From the NCBI GenBank assembly GCA_026989355.1, contig JALSJM010000008.1, forward strand, positions 296,663 through 360,662: a stretch of DNA of 64,000 nucleotides, read 5' to 3'. Shown piece by piece: positions 8,825-19,581 of the stretch. The notes below the pieces were generated by a model. The model had not been told where the DNA came from. It did no database searches and saw only the letters and a program-made list of their open reading frames with translations. This stretch comes from Paracoccaceae bacterium (GTDB lineage Bacteria; Pseudomonadota; Alphaproteobacteria; Rhodobacterales; Rhodobacteraceae). A program made the translations under genes and the position numbers. Within the stretch, counting starts at the first letter, position 1; each line of letters begins with the position of its first letter.

Positions 8825-9164
8825 TGGCTTCCCTCGGTGTTGCCACGGTTGGTATTGCTCCGGTTTTTCCCGGAATTCCGTCCCCCTGCCACTCCCCTTG
8901 CCGGATTTCTGCCGGACTGCCGACGGATTTCCGTCCGGGGCGCGCGCACTCCGGGCCGGAAACGGACCGGGCGGGTTGTCACCATCCCGACCTAGTGCGC
9001 CATGCCGACAAATACAATTCAATCTTTGTAACGGTCTGAAACATGCCCTCGGAGAATCGGCGAAAACCTGCCGGATCAATCATCGGCCGAGGTGTATCAT
9101 ACTGAAACAGAAAGAAAAAAGGCGCGACTTGCATCGCGCCCTTTCCCGGGTGTCTTGAGCCGGA
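8825..9164. other. lpxC-ftsZ intergenic region, 340 bp
   Basis: No gene is visible. The ftsZ-proximal end holds the ftsZ terminator. The middle (about 9008-9045) is relatively AT-rich on an otherwise GC-rich background and is the most likely location of an lpxC promoter; I could not define convincing -35/-10 boxes. Confidence 0.6.
9111..9140 (-). terminator. Rho-independent terminator after ftsZ
   Basis: On the minus strand GGCGCGA, a 6-nt loop and TCGCGCC are followed by TTTTTTCTTT. It begins 24 nt after the ftsZ stop and separates the dcw transcript from lpxC. Confidence 0.88.
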
Positions 9165-10802
9165 TCAGTTGGCCTGACGCCGCAGGAAGGCAGGGATCTC
9201 GATGCGCTCCTCCTCGGGATCGGGGGCGGCCTCGGGGGATCGGGGCGTTTCGGGCACGGGGCGCGAAGCCGCGGGATTACCCAGCGGCGGCTGTTCGCGC
9301 CGAGGCCGCTCGGCGGTTTCGCCACCATGCCCTGTCATCCGGTTCAGCAGCGGCTTGATTCCGAAGCGCGTACGTTCGGTGACGGGCTCCTGTGCCGGGG
9401 CCTGTTCGGCCGGAGCCGCGGCAGATGCCTTGCCGACAGCCGCCCGCAGCCGGGCGATTGCCTCGGGTGTCGGTGTTCCGGGCGGCGGCGGCGCGGCATC
9501 CGCCTTGGGGGCCACATATTGCGCGGCCTCCTCGGCTGCGGCGTCGGGCCGATAAGCCGGCGGAGGCAGGTCATCCTGCCCGGCGGCTTGCGGATCAAAA
9601 CCGCCCGGCTCGGCGGCAGCAGGAGGCATGTCATCGAACAGGCCCGCCGAGGCGGCCGGGGCCGCCTCCGTCCGGAGCTCTGCCGCTTTCCCGGTCTCGG
9701 TCGTTTCGGCAGCCGCTGCGACAGCAGGCGTTTCCTCAGCCTCTTCGGCAGCGGCAACCTCTGCCATCTGCCGGGTGGCGCTTACCAGCGGTTCGGCCAT
9801 GCTGCGGCGCGGCTGGGGGGTATCGGAAGACTCCAGCGCGTCGATCCCCGTTGCCACGACCGAAACCCGCATGACACCTTCCATTTCGGCATCCAGTGTG
9901 GAGCCGACGATGATGTTGGCATCCGGGTCCACCTCTTCGCGGATGCGATTGGCGGCCTCGTCCAGCTCGAACAGGGTCAGGTCATAGCCGCCGGTGATGT
10001 TGATCAGCACGCCCTTGGCGCCCTTCAGGCTGATCTCGTCGAGCAGCGGGTTGGCAATGGCCTTCTCGGCAGCCTGGACGGCACGATCCTCGCCGTCGGC
10101 CTCGCCGGTGCCCATCATCGCCTTGCCCATCTCGTCCATCACCGAACGCACATCGGCGAAGTCGAGATTGATCAGGCCCGGCCGGACCATCAGGTCGGTC
10201 ACCCCCTTGACGCCCTGATAAAGCACATCATCGGCCATCGAAAACGCCTCGGTGAAGGTCGTCTTTTCATTGGCCAGACGGAACAGGTTCTGGTTGGGGA
10301 TGATGATCAGCGTATCCACCACCTTCTGCAGCGCATCGACACCTTCTTCGGCCTGACGCATGCGCTTGGCGCCCTCGAACTGGAAGGGCTTGGTGACGAC
10401 CCCCACCGTGAGCACGCCAAGCTCGCGGGCCGCATGGGCGATGATCGGCGCCGCGCCCGTGCCGGTGCCGCCGCCCATGCCGGCGGTGATGAAGCACATA
10501 TGCGCACCGGCAAGGTGATCGATGATCTGTTCGAGGCTTTCCTCGGCTGCCGCCGAACCCACGCTGGGCCGCGCGCCGGCACCAAGGCCCTCGGTTACCT
10601 TCACGCCCATCTGTATCTTGCTCGGCGCCAGGCATTGCTGCAATGCCTGCGCATCGGTGTTGGCAACCACGAACTCGACACCATCGAGCTTCTTCTCGAT
10701 CATGTTGTTGACCGCGTTACCGCCTGCGCCGCCCACCCCGAACACGGTGATGCGTGGTTTGAGATCTGTCGTCCCGCCGGTTTCCATGAGATGCAATGCC
10801 AT
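9165..10802 (-). CDS. ftsZ: Cell division GTPase FtsZ
   Basis: Tubulin-like GTPase that forms the Z ring. The GTPase core (about 15-325) contains [14 protein letters not shown], the tubulin signature GGGTGTG (about 110-116) and the T7-loop segment [16 protein letters not shown] long low-complexity Ala/Pro/Glu linker (about 330-520) leads to the conserved C-terminal peptide [11 protein letters not shown], which binds FtsA and other partners. At 545 residues it is much longer than E. coli FtsZ (383), but long linkers are usual in alphaproteobacteria. ATG 10802 is chosen because conserved sequence starts soon after and GGCGGAA lies upstream. The 176-bp gap to ftsA may contain its own promoter. 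Confidence 0.97.
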   Translation of the reverse strand: MALHLMETGGTTDLKPRITVFGVGGAGGNAVNNMIEKKLDGVEFVVANTDAQALQQCLAPSKIQMGVKVTEGLGAGARPSVGSAAAEESLEQIIDHLAGAHMCFITAGMGGGTGTGAAPIIAHAARELGVLTVGVVTKPFQFEGAKRMRQAEEGVDALQKVVDTLIIIPNQNLFRLANEKTTFTEAFSMADDVLYQGVKGVTDLMVRPGLINLDFADVRSVMDEMGKAMMGTGEADGEDRAVQAAEKAIANPLLDEISLKGAKGVLINITGGYDLTLFELDEAANRIREEVDPDANIIVGSTLDAEMEGVMRVSVVATGIDALESSDTPQPRRSMAEPLVSATRQMAEVAAAEEAEETPAVAAAAETTETGKAAELRTEAAPAASAGLFDDMPPAAAEPGGFDPQAAGQDDLPPPAYRPDAAAEEAAQYVAPKADAAPPPPGTPTPEAIARLRAAVGKASAAAPAEQAPAQEPVTERTRFGIKPLLNRMTGHGGETAERPRREQPPLGNPAASRPVPETPRSPEAAPDPEEERIEIPAFLRRQAN

Positions 10803-10978
10803 TGATCGTTCCGCCTGTCTGTGCTCCGCCCCTGGGGGCCGTTTCGTTACCTGTTCCTGCGGCAATCCTACCGCCGAAACCACCATACGTCACCAAAAAA
10901 ACACTGTTTTACCCCAAAATATGGGGGGGCCGATTTGTGCTTCGGCGGGATCTTGCCAACCTGTCCACATGTTGCGTC

Positions 10979-12313
10979 TTACCAGTTATCCCTAAACCAT
11001 TTCACGGCCCTCCGCAAAGAACGCGCCGGGTATCTTTCAGCGGGAATCCGGAAGTCCCACCACTCGTCTTGCGGGTGCGCGGCAAACAGTGCCAGCCCCA
11101 CAACGCCGGAAAATGCCGCCCCGGTGGTGGCCTGGGGCAGGCCCTGCACCCGCAGGGGGCGCCCCAGACGCACCGAATTTCCCAGGATCCGTGCCGCCAG
11201 CCCGTCAAGGCCGGGAATCTGGCTGCCCCCGCCGGTCAGCACGATCTGCTGGCTTGGCAGACACTCGAAACCGGCAGCATCAAGACGCAGCCGCACCTCT
11301 TCGAGAATCTCTTCGATTCGCGGCCTCATGATGCCGATCAGCTCGGCCCGGCTGGCAGTGCGGCGGTCATGTTCCCAGTCGCCGGTATTGCCGCCCAGTT
11401 CGATGATCTCACGATCGTCCATGCCGGTGGCCACCGCACCGCCGTTCAGGGTTTTCAGTCGCTCGGCCACGCTCATCGGCACCTGCAGCCCTTTCGAGAT
11501 GTCAAGCGTGATGTGATCGCCGCCCAGACGCACGCTGTCGGCATAGATCATGTGCTTCTTCATGAAGATCGAGATGCTGGTAATGCTGCCGCCCATGTCG
11601 ATGCAGGCGGCACCCAGTTCCTGCTCGTCCTCGACCAGGGTCGAGATCCCCGCAACATAGGCAGCGCTGGCCAGGCCCGCCACCTCGAGATCGCAACGCT
11701 TGATGCAGCGCAGCAGATTCTGCACTGCCGTGCCATCAACGGTAAGCATGTGCATGTCAACCGACAGCCGGTTGCCGATCTGCCCCCGCGGATCCAGAAG
11801 GCCGGTGCGGTGATCGAGCGCGAAATTGACCGGCTGGGCATGCAGCACGTCGCGGCCCTCGCCGATATCGGGCATGTCGCAGGCCGCCAGAACCTGTGCC
11901 ACATCCTGCTCGGAAACCGCCGCGCCTTCCAGATCGATGCTGCCCGCCAGACCATAGGAGCGCACCCGGGCTCCGGCAAAGCCGACGATCACGTGGTCAA
12001 CCCGCTGATCGGCCATCTTCTGCGCCGCCTGCAGGGCGGTGCGGATGGCGCGCTCGGTTTCGCTCATGGTATCCACTTCCCCGAAACGCATCCCGCGCGA
12101 ACGGGTGGTGGCGGCTCCGATCACCCGAAAGGTGGATTGCCCGGCCAGCGACCCCACACCATCTTCGCCCGCCAGCCGTTCGGGGCCGTCGAAACGCAGA
12201 ACCAGGCAGGCGATCTTCGATGTGCCCACATCGAGAACCGCTATCACGCCCCGCTGCAGGGCTGCCTTGCGCATGTTGCGCATGGCGCGCTGTCTGGAAT
12301 AAAGTTCCGTCAT
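10979..12313 (-). CDS. ftsA: Cell division protein FtsA
   Basis: Actin-like ATPase that tethers FtsZ to the membrane and recruits late divisome proteins. The 444-residue product has the phosphate-1 loop VIAVLDVGTSKIACLV, phosphate-2 region CIDMGGSITSISIF and adenosine-binding VLTGGGSQIPGL. It ends with an amphipathic membrane-targeting helix, AVKWFRDNW. ATG overlaps the ftsQ stop by 4 nt (ATGA), indicating coupled translation. Confidence 0.96.
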   Translation of the reverse strand: MTELYSRQRAMRNMRKAALQRGVIAVLDVGTSKIACLVLRFDGPERLAGEDGVGSLAGQSTFRVIGAATTRSRGMRFGEVDTMSETERAIRTALQAAQKMADQRVDHVIVGFAGARVRSYGLAGSIDLEGAAVSEQDVAQVLAACDMPDIGEGRDVLHAQPVNFALDHRTGLLDPRGQIGNRLSVDMHMLTVDGTAVQNLLRCIKRCDLEVAGLASAAYVAGISTLVEDEQELGAACIDMGGSITSISIFMKKHMIYADSVRLGGDHITLDISKGLQVPMSVAERLKTLNGGAVATGMDDREIIELGGNTGDWEHDRRTASRAELIGIMRPRIEEILEEVRLRLDAAGFECLPSQQIVLTGGGSQIPGLDGLAARILGNSVRLGRPLRVQGLPQATTGAAFSGVVGLALFAAHPQDEWWDFRIPAERYPARSLRRAVKWFRDNW

Positions 12314-13212
12314 TGGTTCGCCGTTCCCTCTTCCAGTTCGATCATGTTGATCATCCGCAATCCCTCAAGCGCCCCGGGCCCCAGCCGCACCGTGGGGCGC
12401 TCGGGGTTGCGCATGTCGATCACCGAAATGTCCCGCGCCAGCATTTCGGTGCTCCCGTCAAGCACCAGCACCCGTTCGAGCGCCGTTACCGGATCATCTT
12501 CCGGCAGCAGGATCCGCTGATTGCGATCCAGCGCCACATCCCAGCGCCGCTCACCCATACGCACCAGTCCGCGCACCCGCTGGCCGACAGGGGCCAGGGC
12601 TTCGAGCAGGGCCAGCGCCTCGGGCACCGCGCGATCGGCGCCCCGCCCGGTTATCAGCGGCAGGTCGGGACGCTCGGCGCGTGCCATCAGCGCCGTCACC
12701 CGGTGGCCGGTGCCGTCAAGAAGCAGGATCTCTTCCTGTCCCCGCCAGACCACCGCCGGCTTGCGTTCGCTTACCGCAACCTGCAGCACCCCGCCCGGAC
12801 GCACCCGCACGCTGACCGCGGCCACGGCATCGATCTCGGCGATGGCGCTACGGATCGCATCAAGATCGAGATCGAAGGAGCTGAGCGGAAAATCGAGGGG
12901 CACCGCGGCACGGATATCGGCATCCAGCCCCGGAGAGGCTCCGTCAATGGCCATCAGCCTGACCATGAACTCGGGGCGCTGCTCGAAGGCACGCCGCTGC
13001 TCGGCCAGCCAGGCCTGCAGGTTTTCACGCCGCGCCTGATCGGAAAGATAGAAACCGGCAGCCAGTGCCAGCGCCACGATCGGCAGCCCCACCCGCAGCA
13101 ACGCGCGGAACAGCGGCGTCAGCCACAGCCGGTGCAGCCGATAGGCAAGGCGGCTCGGGGCCGGATCGCGGCGCGGAGGGGCGGCGGAATCTCTGGCATT
13201 CAGCGGTCGCAT
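12310..13212 (-). CDS. ftsQ: Cell division protein FtsQ
   Basis: Bitopic inner-membrane divisome protein, 300 residues: a basic cytoplasmic N-terminus, one transmembrane helix (about 37-55; RVGLPIVALALAAGFYLS), then a periplasmic POTRA domain (MVRLMAIDGASPGLDADIRA) and a beta domain (VSVRVRPGGVLQVAVSERKP). It connects early and late divisome proteins through FtsB/FtsL. ATG 13212 is chosen over upstream ATGs because GGAGGA precedes it at good spacing. Its start overlaps the end of ddl by 13 nt. Confidence 0.94.
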   Translation of the reverse strand: MRPLNARDSAAPPRRDPAPSRLAYRLHRLWLTPLFRALLRVGLPIVALALAAGFYLSDQARRENLQAWLAEQRRAFEQRPEFMVRLMAIDGASPGLDADIRAAVPLDFPLSSFDLDLDAIRSAIAEIDAVAAVSVRVRPGGVLQVAVSERKPAVVWRGQEEILLLDGTGHRVTALMARAERPDLPLITGRGADRAVPEALALLEALAPVGQRVRGLVRMGERRWDVALDRNQRILLPEDDPVTALERVLVLDGSTEMLARDISVIDMRNPERPTVRLGPGALEGLRMINMIELEEGTANQ

Positions 13213-14114
13213 GAGGCGTCCTCCAGCAGCCATTCGCAGAGATCCGCGAAGGAAATGCCGCAATGAGCGGCCTGCTCGGGCGAAAGGGATGTGGGCGTCA
13301 TGCCCGGCTGGGTGTTGGTTTCAAGCACGATCAGCCCGGCCAGACCGCGCGATTCGTCCCAGCGGAAATCGGTGCGGCTGAGGCCACGGCACCCCAGCAG
13401 CCGGTGTGCGGCAAGAGCGTGCTCCAGACAGGCGGCAAACACGTCATCGGGCAGATCCGCCGGCACCACATGGTGCGAGCCGCCGGGCCTGTACTTGGCG
13501 TCGTAATCATACCAGCCGTCGGTAACGATGTCGGTCACCGTCAGGGCACGTGTGCCCAGCACCGAGACAGTCAGTTCGCGCCCGGGCACAAAGGCCTCGA
13601 CCATCACCGTTCCGGGCATCTCCGGGCCAAGGCGGGGCGGATCACCGGCACCTTCGCAGACCAGATAGACACCGACGCTCGAGCCCTCATTGTTCGGCTT
13701 TACCACATAGGGCGGCGCCATCACGTGACGGTTGCGCACCTCTTCGACCGGGGCCAGCAGGCTTTCGGCCACCGGCAGGCCGGCCGTGCGAAACAGGGCC
13801 TTGCTGCGCGCCTTGTCCATGGCAAGCGCCGAGGCCAGAACCCCGGAATGGGTATAGGGGATGCGCATCCATTCAAGCATGCCCTGAACAGTGCCGTCTT
13901 CTCCGAAGCGTCCATGCAGGGCATTGAAGGCCACATCGGGCGCGATCCCGGACAGCCGGGCGGAAAGGTCCGCCCCGGCATCCACCTCGATCACCTCATG
14001 GCCCTTTTCCCGCAAAGCGCGCGCGCACTCGAACCCGGATGAAAGCGAAACCTCGCGTTCGGCCGAGAGTCCGCCCATCAGTACCGCCACTTTACGGGTT
14101 GTCCTGCTCGACAT
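13200..14114 (-). CDS. ddl: D-alanine--D-alanine ligase
   Basis: ATP-grasp ligase making D-Ala-D-Ala for the peptidoglycan stem, 304 residues like E. coli DdlB. Visible motifs: MGGLSAEREVSLSSG, NALHGRFGEDGTVQG, the ATP-grasp loop VVKPNNEGSSVGVYLV, and ETNTQPGMTPTSLSPEQA at the metal/substrate site. ATG 14114 has GAGGCGG upstream. It overlaps ftsQ by 13 nt and is 131 bp from murB. Confidence 0.96.
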   Translation of the reverse strand: MSSRTTRKVAVLMGGLSAEREVSLSSGFECARALREKGHEVIEVDAGADLSARLSGIAPDVAFNALHGRFGEDGTVQGMLEWMRIPYTHSGVLASALAMDKARSKALFRTAGLPVAESLLAPVEEVRNRHVMAPPYVVKPNNEGSSVGVYLVCEGAGDPPRLGPEMPGTVMVEAFVPGRELTVSVLGTRALTVTDIVTDGWYDYDAKYRPGGSHHVVPADLPDDVFAACLEHALAAHRLLGCRGLSRTDFRWDESRGLAGLIVLETNTQPGMTPTSLSPEQAAHCGISFADLCEWLLEDASCDR

Positions 14115-14245
14115 ACCCGCCTCGTGTCCTTGCCTGGGGCCGTTTGACGGCCCTCGTTTCATCGCCGGCGCCCTGTGGCCGGCCCTGACTGCCACTGATC
14201 CCGGCGCCCGTTCCGCAACGCCGGCCCGCCTCAGGGTCTGCAGTG

Positions 14246-15172
14246 TTACGGAGCCGTTTCACCGACCCGCATGATTTCCCATTCTAACTGGATTCCACTG
14301 TGTTGATAAACCCTTTTTCGCACCAGCTCGCCCAATTCTTCCAGTTCGCGGGCGCTGGCGCCGCCGGTATTGATCAGAAAGTTGGGATGTTTCTCGCTCA
14401 TCCGGGCGCCACCCAGGGAAAAGCCGCGCAGCCCGGCTGCATCGATCAGCTTCCAGGCCTTCAGATCATGGCAGTCGTCGGCCCGCCCGGTAGAGCTGAA
14501 ACCGGCCGGGTTGCGGAAGGTCGATCCGGCCGAGCGTTCACGGGTGGGTTGGGTGGCATCGCGCCGGGCAATCTGTTCCTCCATGCGCGCGGCAAGCACA
14601 GCCGGATCGTCGGCCGGCGCGCGGAATGTCGCTTCGGTGATCACCCAGCCCTCGGGCAGGTCGGTCTGGCGATAGCGGAAGCCCAGATCATCCGCGCCGA
14701 GGATCGCGATCCTGCCCGCACGGGTAACGGCACGGGCGCTTTCGAAACGGTCCGCCACATAGGTGCCATAGCAGCCCGCATTCATCCGCACCGCCCCGCC
14801 GATGGCGCCTGGAATGGTGCGCAGGAATGTCAGATCGCGCCCCGCCGCCGCCGCACGCCGCGCCACATGCCCGTCAAGCGCCGCCGCGCCGGCGATCACC
14901 CGGTCGCCCTCGGTACGGATCGCGTTGAAGCCGCGCCCGAGGCGGACCACCACGCCGCGCAAGCCCCCGTCGCGCACGATCAGATTGCTGCCCACTCCCA
15001 TGGGAAACACTGCGACATCCTCCGGCAGGGCGCGCAGAAAGGCGGCAAGATCGGCCTCGTCGGCCGGCTGAAACAGCACATCGGCTGGCCCGCCGACCCG
15101 CAGCCAGGTCAGATCGGCCAGCGGCCGGTGTTCGGTGAGCGTGCCGCGCACGGGGGGAAGTTCGTGTTTCAT
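14246..15172 (-). CDS. murB: UDP-N-acetylenolpyruvoylglucosamine reductase MurB
   Basis: FAD/NADPH enzyme that reduces UDP-GlcNAc-enolpyruvate to UDP-MurNAc. The 308-residue product has the FAD-binding region ([35 protein letters not shown]), the [17 protein letters not shown] motif and the catalytic Ser in [11 protein letters not shown]. The C-terminal [17 protein letters not shown] is typical. ATG 15172 begins [10 protein letters not shown]; the ribosome-binding site is weak, so a start a few codons away is possible. Downstream of the DUF2484 pair. Confidence 0.96.
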   Translation of the reverse strand: MKHELPPVRGTLTEHRPLADLTWLRVGGPADVLFQPADEADLAAFLRALPEDVAVFPMGVGSNLIVRDGGLRGVVVRLGRGFNAIRTEGDRVIAGAAALDGHVARRAAAAGRDLTFLRTIPGAIGGAVRMNAGCYGTYVADRFESARAVTRAGRIAILGADDLGFRYRQTDLPEGWVITEATFRAPADDPAVLAARMEEQIARRDATQPTRERSAGSTFRNPAGFSSTGRADDCHDLKAWKLIDAAGLRGFSLGGARMSEKHPNFLINTGGASARELEELGELVRKRVYQHSGIQLEWEIMRVGETAP

Positions 15173-15296
15173 GATGCCGGGTTTAGGCCATCCCGGTGGA
15201 AATGTGAATCGGATATGTCGCCCGCACCATGGGCCAGCGGACCACGAAGATGCCAGAGGCGACATATCCGCCTCTGGCACTGGCAAGCCCCGTGGC

Positions 15297-15554
15297 TCAG
15301 CCTTCGCCGTGGTCGATCTTCCGCTTCATCCAGCGCCCCAGGTAGATCAGCGGCCAACGCAGCATCGAGGCACCGGCCACCAGAAACGCCATCCCCCACC
15401 AGGGGCCGTTCTGATAGGTGACATAGCCCAGAAGCGGCACCCCCACGGCAATCAGCACATAGGCGCGGGTCCAGTAATTGTCGCGCGAAGGCAGCATGGC
15501 CGAAATGTTGGCGGCGATCACCCAGAGGAAGGCCAGAAGCAGCGATGCCGTCAT
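15297..15554 (-). CDS. DUF2484 family membrane protein (second copy)
   Basis: An 85-residue protein with three predicted transmembrane segments ([49 protein letters not shown]) and a basic tail ([12 protein letters not shown]). Function unknown. It is similar in size and pattern to the gene just upstream (both begin with a LWV-A helix and share a QxGPW segment), so the two look like a tandem duplication. ATG overlaps the upstream stop by 4 nt. From memory DUF2484 genes lie between murC and murB in Rhodobacterales, which suggests a role linked to envelope synthesis. Confidence 0.85.
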   Translation of the reverse strand: MTASLLLAFLWVIAANISAMLPSRDNYWTRAYVLIAVGVPLLGYVTYQNGPWWGMAFLVAGASMLRWPLIYLGRWMKRKIDHGEG

Positions 15555-15814
15555 GGTCGTGCCCTCCGCCCGGCCTGCCGGCGGACACGCAGATGGCGCA
15601 GCAGCACCATCAGCGGCCGGCGGAACATCGAAATCAGCACCGCCAGCCCCACCAGCACCGGCCAGGGCCCATGCTGCAGGGAAAGATATGTGAGCAGCAG
15701 CGGCGCCAGCGCCAGCAGCACGATCCCCGGCGCATACTGCATGCGGATCGGCAGCAGCGCCACCAGCGCCGCGGCCAGCACCCACAGACAGGCCAGTATC
15801 AACGACAATGTCAT
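15551..15814 (-). CDS. DUF2484 family membrane protein (first copy)
   Basis: An 87-residue protein with three hydrophobic helices ([52 protein letters not shown]) and a strongly basic C-terminus ([15 protein letters not shown]), so the tail is probably cytoplasmic. Function unknown. It is coupled by ATGA overlaps to both the APC permease before it and its paralogue after it, and so is translated with the murC-murB part of the dcw operon. Confidence 0.85.
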   Translation of the reverse strand: MTLSLILACLWVLAAALVALLPIRMQYAPGIVLLALAPLLLTYLSLQHGPWPVLVGLAVLISMFRRPLMVLLRHLRVRRQAGRRARP

Positions 15815-17049
15815 CCTGCGCCTCCCCACGAAGCGGCCAGAACCATCAGCGACATCACCGCCCCGAGCCACGGAACGAAAACGGGCACGCTGAACGGCGC
15901 CTCCGGCTCTTTCCGTTTTAACCAGATCAGAGAAATGTTTACAACCACAAAGGATGTGAGTAACACCTGAGTCGCCCAGAAAGCGAGATGCGCGACCGGC
16001 AATGTCAACGCGGCCGCGATCAGCGCACCCCCCACAAGAAGGGTGGCGCGCAGCGGTGTGTGCCAGCGCGGAGATACATGATGAAGGAAGCCAAGCCCCG
16101 CACTGCGCCTGCCCAGCCCGAACAGCATGCGCGAGGCCATCAGGATCTGCGCCAGAACGCCGTTCAGCGCCGCAACCACCGCAATCGCGGCCAGAATCCC
16201 GCCCGAACCGCCAAACCCCGCCTGCCAGACCAGCACCAGCGGGCTGCTGCTGGAAGCCAGATCTGCCACCGGAACGGCGCGCAGGGAGGCCACGGCCACC
16301 AGGGCATAGATCGCCGCGGTCACCGTCAGCGCCAGCAGGATGGCCCGCGGCATGGTTCGCTCGGGGCGCCGGGTTTCCTCGGCCATGTTCACCATGTCCT
16401 CAAAACCGAGATAGGCAAAAAAGGCCAGCATCACGGCCATGGCAAGGCCCGGCCAGTGGGGCGGGGGCAGTCCGGCAAGATCGATTGCCGGCGGAGCCGC
16501 GAAACCGGCTCCGACCACCATCATCAGGCCGGTCACCTCGATCAGGGTGAACAGTCCCGCCATCGCCAGGCTCTTTACCACGCCGGCTCCCGCCACCAGC
16601 ACCAGCGCCACACCAAGGCAGGCAATGGCCGCCGCTTCGGGCACGTCGGCCAGACGCAGCAGATAGCCCACGCCACCGCGCAGCACCGCCGCAGCCGAAA
16701 TCACGCCGCTGACCACGATGGCCAGCCCGACCGCCAGAGCCAGACGCCGCAGGCCAAGGCCCCGTTCCACATAGGCCGCCACACCGGCGGTTTCGGGAAT
16801 GCGCGAAGACAGCTCGGCATAGCCGAGTGCCGTCGGAGCCGCGACGGCTCCGGCCAGGACGAAGGCCAGCGGTGTCCACGGACCGGCATGGGCCGCCACC
16901 GCGCCCATCAGCACATAAACGCCGGCCCCGATCATCACCCCGATGCCGTAAAGCACCATCAGGCCGAGGCCAAGCCTGCGGCTGAGCCCGTTTTCGCCCG
17001 GCAATGACAGGGGGCTTGTCCTTGCAGCCCCGCCCTCAGCCCTTTTCAT
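15811..17049 (-). CDS. APC-superfamily amino acid permease inside the dcw operon
   Basis: A 412-residue polytopic membrane protein with about 11-12 hydrophobic helices. It shows the APC fold start [20 protein letters not shown] (helix 1 with the unwound GxG substrate site), [18 protein letters not shown] after helix 2, and [20 protein letters not shown], a family-typical helix-6/loop motif. The substrate is probably an amino acid or amine; specificity is not predictable. Its ATG lies inside the murC 3' end (14-nt overlap) and its stop overlaps the next DUF2484 gene, so it is embedded in the cell wall operon. A link to amino acid supply for peptidoglycan is speculation. Confidence 0.88.
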   Translation of the reverse strand: MKRAEGGAARTSPLSLPGENGLSRRLGLGLMVLYGIGVMIGAGVYVLMGAVAAHAGPWTPLAFVLAGAVAAPTALGYAELSSRIPETAGVAAYVERGLGLRRLALAVGLAIVVSGVISAAAVLRGGVGYLLRLADVPEAAAIACLGVALVLVAGAGVVKSLAMAGLFTLIEVTGLMMVVGAGFAAPPAIDLAGLPPPHWPGLAMAVMLAFFAYLGFEDMVNMAEETRRPERTMPRAILLALTVTAAIYALVAVASLRAVPVADLASSSSPLVLVWQAGFGGSGGILAAIAVVAALNGVLAQILMASRMLFGLGRRSAGLGFLHHVSPRWHTPLRATLLVGGALIAAALTLPVAHLAFWATQVLLTSFVVVNISLIWLKRKEPEAPFSVPVFVPWLGAVMSLMVLAASWGGAG

Positions 17050-18439
17050 GAAGCCGTTCCGGCAGGGCATTGGCCCAGGCCGAAATGGTGCCCGCACCGA
17101 GACAAACCACCATGTCGCCCGGCCGGGCCTCGGCGCGCACCAGGTCGCGCAGGGCATCTTCGCTTTCCACTGCAACCGCATGGCGATGACCGTGGCGGAT
17201 CAGCCCGGCCACCAGATCGTCGCGTCCGGCCCCTTCGATCGGCTCTTCCCCGGCGGCATAGACATCGGCGATGCCCACCACATCGGCATCGTTGAAGGCG
17301 GCGCAGAAATCCTCGAACAGCGAATGCAGACGCGAATAGCGGTGCGGCTGATGCACCGCGATCACCCGGCCCACGGCAGCCTGGCGGGCAGCCTTCAGAA
17401 CCGCGGCGATTTCCACCGGGTGGTGGCCATAATCATCGATGATGGTAACACCGTTTACCGTGCCCACCCGGGTAAAGCGGCGATTGACGCCACCGAAAGC
17501 CGCCAGCGCCTTTCGGATCGCATCATGCGGAATGCCCAGGTGCAGCGCCGCTGCCACCGCCGCCAGGGCGTTTGAAACATTGTGCGCACCGGGCATCGGC
17601 AAGGTGCAGCCTTCGATGCACGCGCCTTCCCCCTGCAGGGCGATATCGAAACGGGCGGTGCCATTTTCGCAAACCAGATTACCGGCCCTGACATCGGCCT
17701 GGGCATTGAAACCGTAGGTCACCACCCGGCGATCGGTTATGCGGCCCACCAGCGCCTGCACCTCGGGATGGTCGGTATTGCAGATCGCCAGCCCGTAGAA
17801 GGGGATGTTGGAAACGAACTGGTGGAAGCCTTCGCGCAGGGCATCGAAATCGCCCCAGTGGTCAAGATGCTCGGGATCGATGTTGGTGACAATGGCGATG
17901 GTTGCAGGCAGGCGGATGAAGGTGCCGTCGCTTTCGTCGGCCTCAACCACCATCCATTCGCCGCGTCCCATCCGCGCATTCGATCCATAGGCGTGGATGA
18001 TGCCGCCGTTGATCACCGTGGGATCGAGTCCACCGCCGTCAAGCAGCGTGGCAACCAGGGTGGTGGTGGTGGTCTTGCCATGGGTTCCGGCCACCGCAAT
18101 ATTGGACTTGAGGCGCATCAGTTCGGCCAGCATCTCGGCCCGGCGCACCACCGGCAGACCCCGGGCGCGCGCCGCGTCCAGTTCGGCATTGCCGGGCTTG
18201 ATCGCCGACGAGATCACCACCACCTCGGCCCCTTCCAGATTTTCGGCACGCTGGCCGATGAACACCCTCGCGCCCAGCTTTTCCAGGCGGCGCGTGATCG
18301 GGCTCTGTTTCAGGTCCGAGCCCTGCACCCCATAGCCGTGCTCCATCAACACCTCGGCGATCCCCGACATGCCGATCCCGCCGATTCCCACGAAATGGAC
18401 AGGCCCCATTTCGAGGGGCAGCTTGGTTGCCGGGTTCAT
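17036..18439 (-). CDS. murC: UDP-N-acetylmuramate--L-alanine ligase MurC
   Basis: First Mur ligase, adding L-Ala to UDP-MurNAc. The 467-residue product has the N-terminal Rossmann-like motif [18 protein letters not shown]-loop [13 protein letters not shown] (about 110), central [11 protein letters not shown] and [10 protein letters not shown], and the C-terminal [14 protein letters not shown] and [13 protein letters not shown] overlaps the murG stop by 4 nt. Confidence 0.97.
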   Translation of the reverse strand: MNPATKLPLEMGPVHFVGIGGIGMSGIAEVLMEHGYGVQGSDLKQSPITRRLEKLGARVFIGQRAENLEGAEVVVISSAIKPGNAELDAARARGLPVVRRAEMLAELMRLKSNIAVAGTHGKTTTTTLVATLLDGGGLDPTVINGGIIHAYGSNARMGRGEWMVVEADESDGTFIRLPATIAIVTNIDPEHLDHWGDFDALREGFHQFVSNIPFYGLAICNTDHPEVQALVGRITDRRVVTYGFNAQADVRAGNLVCENGTARFDIALQGEGACIEGCTLPMPGAHNVSNALAAVAAALHLGIPHDAIRKALAAFGGVNRRFTRVGTVNGVTIIDDYGHHPVEIAAVLKAARQAAVGRVIAVHQPHRYSRLHSLFEDFCAAFNDADVVGIADVYAAGEEPIEGAGRDDLVAGLIRHGHRHAVAVESEDALRDLVRAEARPGDMVVCLGAGTISAWANALPERLHEKG

Positions 18440-19578
18440 CTGTCTTCTCCCCCTTCTCCCTTCCGGTCCTGCGCCTGTGCTGCCGCCCGCCCCGCGGCCA
18501 GATCCTCGACCAGACCGACCAGCCGCCCGGTCGCATCCGGCACTCCGCGGCTCAGGGCCGCTGCCGCCATCTGGCGGGCCGCATCCGGATTGCCCAGCAC
18601 CGCCGCCACCTGCTCGGCCAGGCTGCGGGCGTTCAGCCGGCTCTCGGGGATCAGGATCGCCGCGTTCGCCTCGACCAGACGACGGGCATTTGCCGTCTGG
18701 TGATCGGCGGTGGCGGCGGCAAAGGGGATCAGGATCGCCGGCCGCCCGATCACCGAAATATCCGCCACCGACGAGGCACCGGCACGGCTGATCACCAGCT
18801 GCGCTTCGCTCATGCGGCGGGGCACATCGTGAAAGAAGGGCTTCACCTCGGCCGTGATACCGTGTTCGCCATAGCAGGCGGCGACCCGCCCGACATCCTC
18901 GGCACGTGCCTGATGCGACACATTCAGCTGCGCACGCACCGGAGCGGGCAGTTGCCCCAGAGCCTCGGGCACCACATCCGACAGGATACGCGCGCCCTGC
19001 GATCCCCCCATTACCAGTATCGACATGGGATAATCACCGGGCGGGATATAGGCCGCACCGGCCCGGGCCAGAATCGCCGCACGCACCGGATTTCCGGTAA
19101 ACATCCCCCGTGCACCCTGCGGCAGATCGACGGGCCAGCTGCCGCAGGCCACCACCTGAACCCGGCGCGCAAACAGCCGGTTGACGCGGCCGAGAACGCC
19201 GTTCTGTTCGTGAATCATGCGCGGCAGGCGCAAAAGCCAGGCGGCAGCCAGTGCCGGAATTGTCGGATAACCGCCAAAGCCCACCACCACCCGGGGCCTG
19301 TCACGCAGCATTCCCGCCGCGGCCTTCACGGCGCCGGCGGCGATCCGCAGGGGCACCAGCATCCGTGCCACCGCCCCGCCGCGCGCAAAGGTGGCCGAGG
19401 GAAGCTTCTCGATCTCGACCACATGCGGGAAGCCGCCGGCATAGCGGGCGCCGCGCGCATCGGTTGCAAGCTTCACCCGCCAGCCCCGGCGCAGCATCGC
19501 CTCGGCCAGCGCCTGGGCCGGAAACATATGCCCGCCGGTGCCGCCGGCGGCGATCAGCAGAAGCGGTTTCCCGGCCAT
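18436..19578 (-). CDS. murG: Undecaprenyldiphospho-muramoylpentapeptide GlcNAc transferase MurG
   Basis: GT28 glycosyltransferase at the cytoplasmic membrane face that converts lipid I to lipid II. It is 380 residues long, with [20 protein letters not shown] at the N-terminus (acceptor/diphosphate loop), [16 protein letters not shown], and the C-terminal UDP-GlcNAc-binding segment ([39 protein letters not shown]). It is 3 bp from ftsW and overlaps murC by 4 nt. Confidence 0.97.
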   Translation of the reverse strand: MAGKPLLLIAAGGTGGHMFPAQALAEAMLRRGWRVKLATDARGARYAGGFPHVVEIEKLPSATFARGGAVARMLVPLRIAAGAVKAAAGMLRDRPRVVVGFGGYPTIPALAAAWLLRLPRMIHEQNGVLGRVNRLFARRVQVVACGSWPVDLPQGARGMFTGNPVRAAILARAGAAYIPPGDYPMSILVMGGSQGARILSDVVPEALGQLPAPVRAQLNVSHQARAEDVGRVAACYGEHGITAEVKPFFHDVPRRMSEAQLVISRAGASSVADISVIGRPAILIPFAAATADHQTANARRLVEANAAILIPESRLNARSLAEQVAAVLGNPDAARQMAAAALSRGVPDATGRLVGLVEDLAAGRAAAQAQDRKGEGGEDR

Positions 19579-19581
19579 CGC

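Noticed and set aside
16002..16550. Arg/Pro/Ala-rich frames on the plus strand within the permease gene
   Set aside because: Composition is typical of out-of-frame translation in GC-rich DNA, and the minus-strand permease has clear APC helices there.
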